Assembly: GCA_038206395.1 (NCBI GenBank)
Contig: JBBRAX010000023.1
Location: 1-64,000, forward strand
Length of the DNA: 64,000 bases
Source of the DNA: JAGSPQ01 sp038206395
Lineage (GTDB): Bacteria; Myxococcota; Myxococcia; Myxococcales; Myxococcaceae
Reading direction: 5' to 3'
The translations under genes and the position numbers were made by a program. The number at the start of each line of letters is the position of its first letter. The first letter of the stretch is position 1. Positions 60,369 through 64,000 of this stretch are shown here, one piece after another. The notes under the pieces are model-generated. The model ran no database searches. It had not been told where the DNA came from and saw only the letters and a program-made list of their open reading frames with translations.

Positions 60369-62153
60369 TCAGGTGCTCTTCCAGCGGCCGGTGAGGGACG
60401 AGAGGCTGCCCGAGAGGCCGACGAGCTCGTTGTTGGCCGAGCTCAGCTGGCGGGTGGCGGCGAGGCTCTGCTGGGTGATGCCGAGAATATCGGCCATCGC
60501 TTCGGCGAGCTGATCGGTGCCGCTGTGCTGTTGTTGGGTGGCGAGGGTGATCGCGCGGACAGCGCGGCTGGTTTCCTGCGCGAGGCGGACGACGTCGGTG
60601 AGCGCGCGGGCGACCTCGACGGCCAGCGTGGTGCCGCTTGCCGTCTGCTGCAGGCCGCTTTCCGTCGCTTCGACGGTGACGAAGGTGGCCTCACGAATCT
60701 CAGAGATGAGCTCTTCGATCTCGGTCGTCGACTCGAGCACGTTCTCGGCGAGGCGCCGCATCTCGGCCGCGACCAGGGTGAAGCTGCGGCCCACATCGCC
60801 CGCCTTCGTGCCTTCGAGCTCAGCCGAAAGCGCGAGCAGGTCGCTGCGGTCGGCGACGCCCGTGATGAACTCGACGATCTTCCCGATCTGCTGCACGCGG
60901 CGCTGAAGCCGGCTCACCGCCTCGGCGATGGTGCGGTTGTCCTGGCGCATGCGCTCGACGGCGCGAACGAACTCTTCCGCGCTGGCCTGCCCGGCAAAGG
61001 CGGAGTCGAGCGTGCGCTGCGAGATCTCCGACACCTCGCTGGCGTTGGCCGAGATCTGCCGCGCGCTCTGCGCCAGCTCTTCGGTGGTGGCGCTGGTCTG
61101 GTTGAGGCTGGCCGCCTGTTCAGCCGCCAAAGCTTCGTACCCGGCAGAGGTGCCGACCAGGTTCTGGGTAGTCGTGGCGATGCTCACCCCGGCGCGCGTG
61201 AGCTGGCCGAGCACGTCGTGAAGCTGGGCCTGCATCAGGCTGAAGGTGCTGGTCACCGCCCAGACCTCGTCGCTGGCGGCGAAGATCTTCGGCTTGACGA
61301 ACTCGCCCTTCGCCATCCGGTTCGCCTCTTCGGCGACGCGGCGCATCGGGTCGGCCATCACCGAGCCTGCGGCCCAGGCGGTGAGCACTGCCGCGCCGAA
61401 CACCATCGCGAAGAGCATCGCGAGCCGGCCGTAGACCTTGAGCCGCTGTTCTTCGGCCAGCTGCAGCTGTTGGATGTGGTCGACGCGGGCATCGATCACC
61501 GCGTTGAGCCCCGCGCGCGCTTGCTGCCGCGACGCATCGATCATCATCGCCGACGGCAAGATCACCAAAGCCGCGGTGATCGCCACCAGCCGGGTTCGCA
61601 CCTGCATGCGTTGTGACGGCAGCACGCGGATCACCTCAGCCGCCGGCACGTCTGCCGCCATCGCCTCGACCAGCACCCGCGCCCGGCGCATCGCCAGCAG
61701 GTTGACGAGCGCAGCGCTGAGCGGGCCGAACAGAACTCCCAGCGCGCAAAAACGGAGCACCGAGCTCACCGACGGCTCGCCCATGGTCCAGAAAGCGGCG
61801 GCGATCACCCCGACGGCCGCCACCCAGGTGACGGCAGAGAAGGCGGCGATGCGATCAGGAAAGGCATGCGCCTCGGCGATCGCCTTCAGCAGCGTCTGTT
61901 GGTTCGACGGCAGCGCCCCGGAAGCCAGGCCGCGCGAGGTGTCGAGCCAGCGCATCGACTGCACCTCGGCGATGGCCACCGAGACCCCGACCCCGATCGC
62001 AATCATCGTCAGCAACAGCGTGCGATCGCCCGGCGAGAGCTCGAGCGTCATCCAGGCGTACAGCGTCGCCACCGCCGCGATCGCCAGGTTCCCAAAGGTC
62101 CCAGGGTTCTGCAGCCAGCGCACCCGGTCGCGCAGCCATTGTTCGATCGGCAT
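60369..62153 (-). CDS. Multi-helix methyl-accepting chemotaxis protein 1
   Basis: 594 residues from ATG 62153, overlapping the stop of the next MCP gene (TGATG). The N-terminal 240 residues contain about six hydrophobic helices rather than the usual two flanking a periplasmic sensor. Then come a HAMP-like segment (ADPMRRVAEEANRMAKGEF) and the cytoplasmic signalling coiled coil with tip IVEFITGVADRSDLLALSAELEGTKAGDVGRSFTLVAAEMRRLAENV. The little periplasmic sequence suggests sensing within the membrane or a partner-based signal. It and its paralogue probably form one receptor array with the downstream CheA. Confidence 0.92.
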   Translation of the reverse strand: MPIEQWLRDRVRWLQNPGTFGNLAIAAVATLYAWMTLELSPGDRTLLLTMIAIGVGVSVAIAEVQSMRWLDTSRGLASGALPSNQQTLLKAIAEAHAFPDRIAAFSAVTWVAAVGVIAAAFWTMGEPSVSSVLRFCALGVLFGPLSAALVNLLAMRRARVLVEAMAADVPAAEVIRVLPSQRMQVRTRLVAITAALVILPSAMMIDASRQQARAGLNAVIDARVDHIQQLQLAEEQRLKVYGRLAMLFAMVFGAAVLTAWAAGSVMADPMRRVAEEANRMAKGEFVKPKIFAASDEVWAVTSTFSLMQAQLHDVLGQLTRAGVSIATTTQNLVGTSAGYEALAAEQAASLNQTSATTEELAQSARQISANASEVSEISQRTLDSAFAGQASAEEFVRAVERMRQDNRTIAEAVSRLQRRVQQIGKIVEFITGVADRSDLLALSAELEGTKAGDVGRSFTLVAAEMRRLAENVLESTTEIEELISEIREATFVTVEATESGLQQTASGTTLAVEVARALTDVVRLAQETSRAVRAITLATQQQHSGTDQLAEAMADILGITQQSLAATRQLSSANNELVGLSGSLSSLTGRWKST

Positions 62154-63934
62154 CAGCTGACCTCGAAGCGATCGACGGTGGACTTGAGCTCGCTGGCCAG
62201 CGCCTGCAGATCGCTGTTGGCTGCCGCCATCTTCTTCGAGGCGCCATCGCCGTCGCGGGTCGAGCGCAAGATGTCGCTCATCGCCTGCGCGAGCTGGTCG
62301 GTGCCAACCTGCTGCTGGTGGGTGGCCAGGGTGATGCGCTGCACCGCGTCGGCAGTCGTGGTCGCGAACTCGAGAATGTCAGACAGGCCTTCGCTGACTC
62401 TGCGCGCCAGGGCGCTGCCGGTGTCAGACGCCTTAACGCCCGCTTCGGTCGCCATCACTGCCGCGTTGGTGGCGTCGCGCACCTCGTGGATGAGGCCGAT
62501 GATCTCGCGGGTGCTGTTCATCACGCTCTCGGACAAGCGCCGCATCTCGGCCGCCACCAGCGAGAAGCCGCGGCCCACTTCGCCCGCCTTGTTGCCTTCG
62601 AGCTCGGCGTTCAGCGCGAGCAGATCGGACTTGTCGGCGATGCCGTCGATGAACTCGACGATGCGGCCGACCTGCTGCACCCGCTTGTTCAGCTTCACCA
62701 CCGAGTCGGCGATCGCCTGGTTGCCTTCGCGAACCTTGAGAATCGACGTGTAGAGTTGGTCGGCGTTGTGCTTTCCCAGCCGCGCGGCGTCCAGCGTCTG
62801 GCTGGCAAGGTCTTTGACCTGGGTGGCGTTGAGCGCAATCTGCTTCGCGCTGCGGGCGAGCTCTTCGGTGGTGGCCGACGTCTGGGCAAGGGCCGACGTC
62901 TGCTCGCTGGCGCCGCGCTCGTGCTTGCTGCGGCTGGAGCCGAGCTCGTCGGTGGTGCGCTGGATCTTCTGACCGGCGCCCTGCAGCTGTTTCACGATCA
63001 GCACCAGCTGCGTCTCGAGCGTGGTGAAGCCCGCCGCGACCGCCCAGATCTCGTCCTCCCCGGCGACGATTCCCGAGCCACCCAGCCTTCCGCGCGTCAT
63101 CGCCTGGGTCTTCGCTGCCAGCAGGCGCATCGGCTCGCTCAGCGCGGCGCCCGAGCTGAACCCGCCGACCACCACCAGAATGATCAGCACCGCCGCCACC
63201 GCAAAAAGCGACTCCAGCCCGACATCGAGCTCGGTGGCGAGGGCAAGTTTCTGCGCCGGGACGGTCTGTTCGGCCAGGACGCGGGTAAATGTCCCTTCCA
63301 TGCGCAGCACCGCGATGTCGCAGATGAGCAGCAGCGGGGTGCCGACGGCGACCGCCGCGTAGAGCACCAGCCGCCGCTGCAGCTGCATGCGCCCCGCGGG
63401 CACCGCCGCGATCACGTCTTTCGGTGCCAGCCCCGCCGCCGCCACCCGGGTGATCGCCTCGCGCGACCGCTTCACGACGGCGACGTAGCCGAGCGTGGCG
63501 ATCAGCGGCCCGAGCGCGATGCCGATGAAGGCGAGCCGCGCCGCCACCTGAAAGCCTGCCGTCGACACCTGCGAATAGACGACCCCGATCGCCGACGCGC
63601 CGATGACCCAGAACGCGAGGTTCACCACGAAGCTGACGTCGGGAATACGCGAGAGCTCGCGCACCGCCTGGGAAAGATTTTCAACTGTGGGCGGCGCTGA
63701 CTTCGTCGCCAGCGCCTTCACCATCTGCAGCGTTCGCTGTTCCTGGCGATCCCCTAACAGCGTCGCGATGCCGACGATCGCGGCGACGACGATGAACAGC
63801 GACGTGAGCCCGGTAGCCGGAAACTCGACCGTGCTGAAGGCGTAGAGAAAGCCGACCGCGGCGCCCGCGACGCCCGAGACGGTCGAGGGGAACGTGACGA
63901 AGCGGTGCAGGCCGTCGAGAGGAGAAGCGCTCAC
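62153..63934 (-). CDS. Multi-helix methyl-accepting chemotaxis protein 2
   Basis: 593 residues from GTG 63934. Same design as its downstream neighbour: about six N-terminal membrane helices, a HAMP-like linker (SEPMRLLAAKTQAMTRGRL), and a signalling tip IVEFIDGIADKSDLLALNAELEGNKAGEVGRGFSLVAAEMRRLSESV. The tip keeps the usual Asn (ALNAE) where MCP 1 has Ser (ALSAE). The two are paralogues and translationally coupled, so a mixed receptor is plausible. It starts 3 bp after the stop of the partial gene at the window edge. Confidence 0.93.
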   Translation of the reverse strand: MSASPLDGLHRFVTFPSTVSGVAGAAVGFLYAFSTVEFPATGLTSLFIVVAAIVGIATLLGDRQEQRTLQMVKALATKSAPPTVENLSQAVRELSRIPDVSFVVNLAFWVIGASAIGVVYSQVSTAGFQVAARLAFIGIALGPLIATLGYVAVVKRSREAITRVAAAGLAPKDVIAAVPAGRMQLQRRLVLYAAVAVGTPLLLICDIAVLRMEGTFTRVLAEQTVPAQKLALATELDVGLESLFAVAAVLIILVVVGGFSSGAALSEPMRLLAAKTQAMTRGRLGGSGIVAGEDEIWAVAAGFTTLETQLVLIVKQLQGAGQKIQRTTDELGSSRSKHERGASEQTSALAQTSATTEELARSAKQIALNATQVKDLASQTLDAARLGKHNADQLYTSILKVREGNQAIADSVVKLNKRVQQVGRIVEFIDGIADKSDLLALNAELEGNKAGEVGRGFSLVAAEMRRLSESVMNSTREIIGLIHEVRDATNAAVMATEAGVKASDTGSALARRVSEGLSDILEFATTTADAVQRITLATHQQQVGTDQLAQAMSDILRSTRDGDGASKKMAAANSDLQALASELKSTVDRFEVS

Positions 63935-63937
63935 GAG

Positions 63938-64000
63938 TCAGGACCTCTGCAGAAACTGCGAGAACTCGGTGATCGCGAGCACGGGGCACAGCTCGCCAGA
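63938..64000 (-). CDS. C-terminal end of an upstream chemosensory gene (truncated by window edge)
   Basis: The last 20 codons (SGELCPVLAITEFSQFLQRS, then TGA at 63940-63938) of a gene entering from the right. It ends 3 bp before MCP 2, so it is the same operon. The PVL..TEF ending and the position next to MCPs suggest a CheW-type coupling protein, but too little is visible to be sure. Confidence 0.5.
   Translation of the reverse strand, partial: SGELCPVLAITEFSQFLQRS

Overview
The window is GC-rich DNA (mostly G or C at third codon positions, with frequent GTG/TTG starts) whose gene content points to a myxobacterium or another member of the Myxococcota. Evidence: two secreted proteins end in a MYXO-CTERM-like tail (Gly-Cys motif, one hydrophobic helix, Arg/Lys end); several lipoproteins carry Gly-rich GGGSGGG linkers; there are Myxococcus-type paralogous families (TIGR02996-like, PilZ), a FrzE-like CheA-receiver hybrid, and an imuA-imuB-dnaE2 cassette behind a GTTCAG-type SOS box. 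Genus cannot be assigned from this window. I saw no rRNA, tRNA or CRISPR.

Layout. 1-12 kb: the repeat tail of a Glu-Lys protein, then a minus-strand run: PilZ-AMIN membrane protein, small lipoprotein, TauE/SafE-type carrier, esterase, OmpA/TSP3 protein and, coupled to it, a 2,097-aa Ig-repeat surface protein. 12-19 kb: trehalose block, with sensor-anchored OtsA, OtsB, a MarR regulator and a frameshifted membrane protein on minus, and a divergent GH15 hydrolase on plus. 19-25 kb: MoxR/CoxE/cNMP-binding trio, then a two-gene flavin/iron-sulfur amine oxidase, ending in a 165-bp palindromic element. 25-36 kb: envelope and stress genes (DUF2314, peptidoglycan-binding lipoprotein, DUF748, PLD-family lipoprotein, DUF4142, UspA, a caspase-fold-like candidate), a TetR regulator and two TIGR02996-like genes, one decayed. 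36-42 kb: SOS mutagenesis cassette. 42-46 kb: accessory patch with a broken beta-lactamase-like gene, a SEC-C/RelE-like fusion, a Gly-rich lipoprotein and two unexplained palindromes. 46-54 kb: a phosphoesterase-like gene with an in-frame UGA, a CpoB-like lipoprotein, an M36 metalloprotease and a Ser/Thr kinase. 54-64 kb: a chemosensory cluster (CheR, CheB, CheA-REC, two MCPs, end of another gene) with an FG-GAP lipoprotein between cheB and cheR on the opposite strand.

Most notable: at 45862-46956 the reading frame is intact over 365 codons except for one TGA, exactly where relatives have the second Cys of a PCGC motif. A hairpin with loop GGUCU begins 18 nt after the TGA, the same spacing and loop I recall for the E. 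coli fdhF SECIS. This is a candidate selenoprotein in a family not known to me to contain selenocysteine. Other items worth a look are the SEC-C/coiled-coil/RelE-like fusion, the SOS operator lying exactly in the imuA promoter spacer, the membrane-sensor OtsA, and the palindromic element abutting the stop codons of two convergent genes. Four separate frameshifts all fall in homopolymer runs, so assembly error must be excluded before those genes are called pseudogenes.
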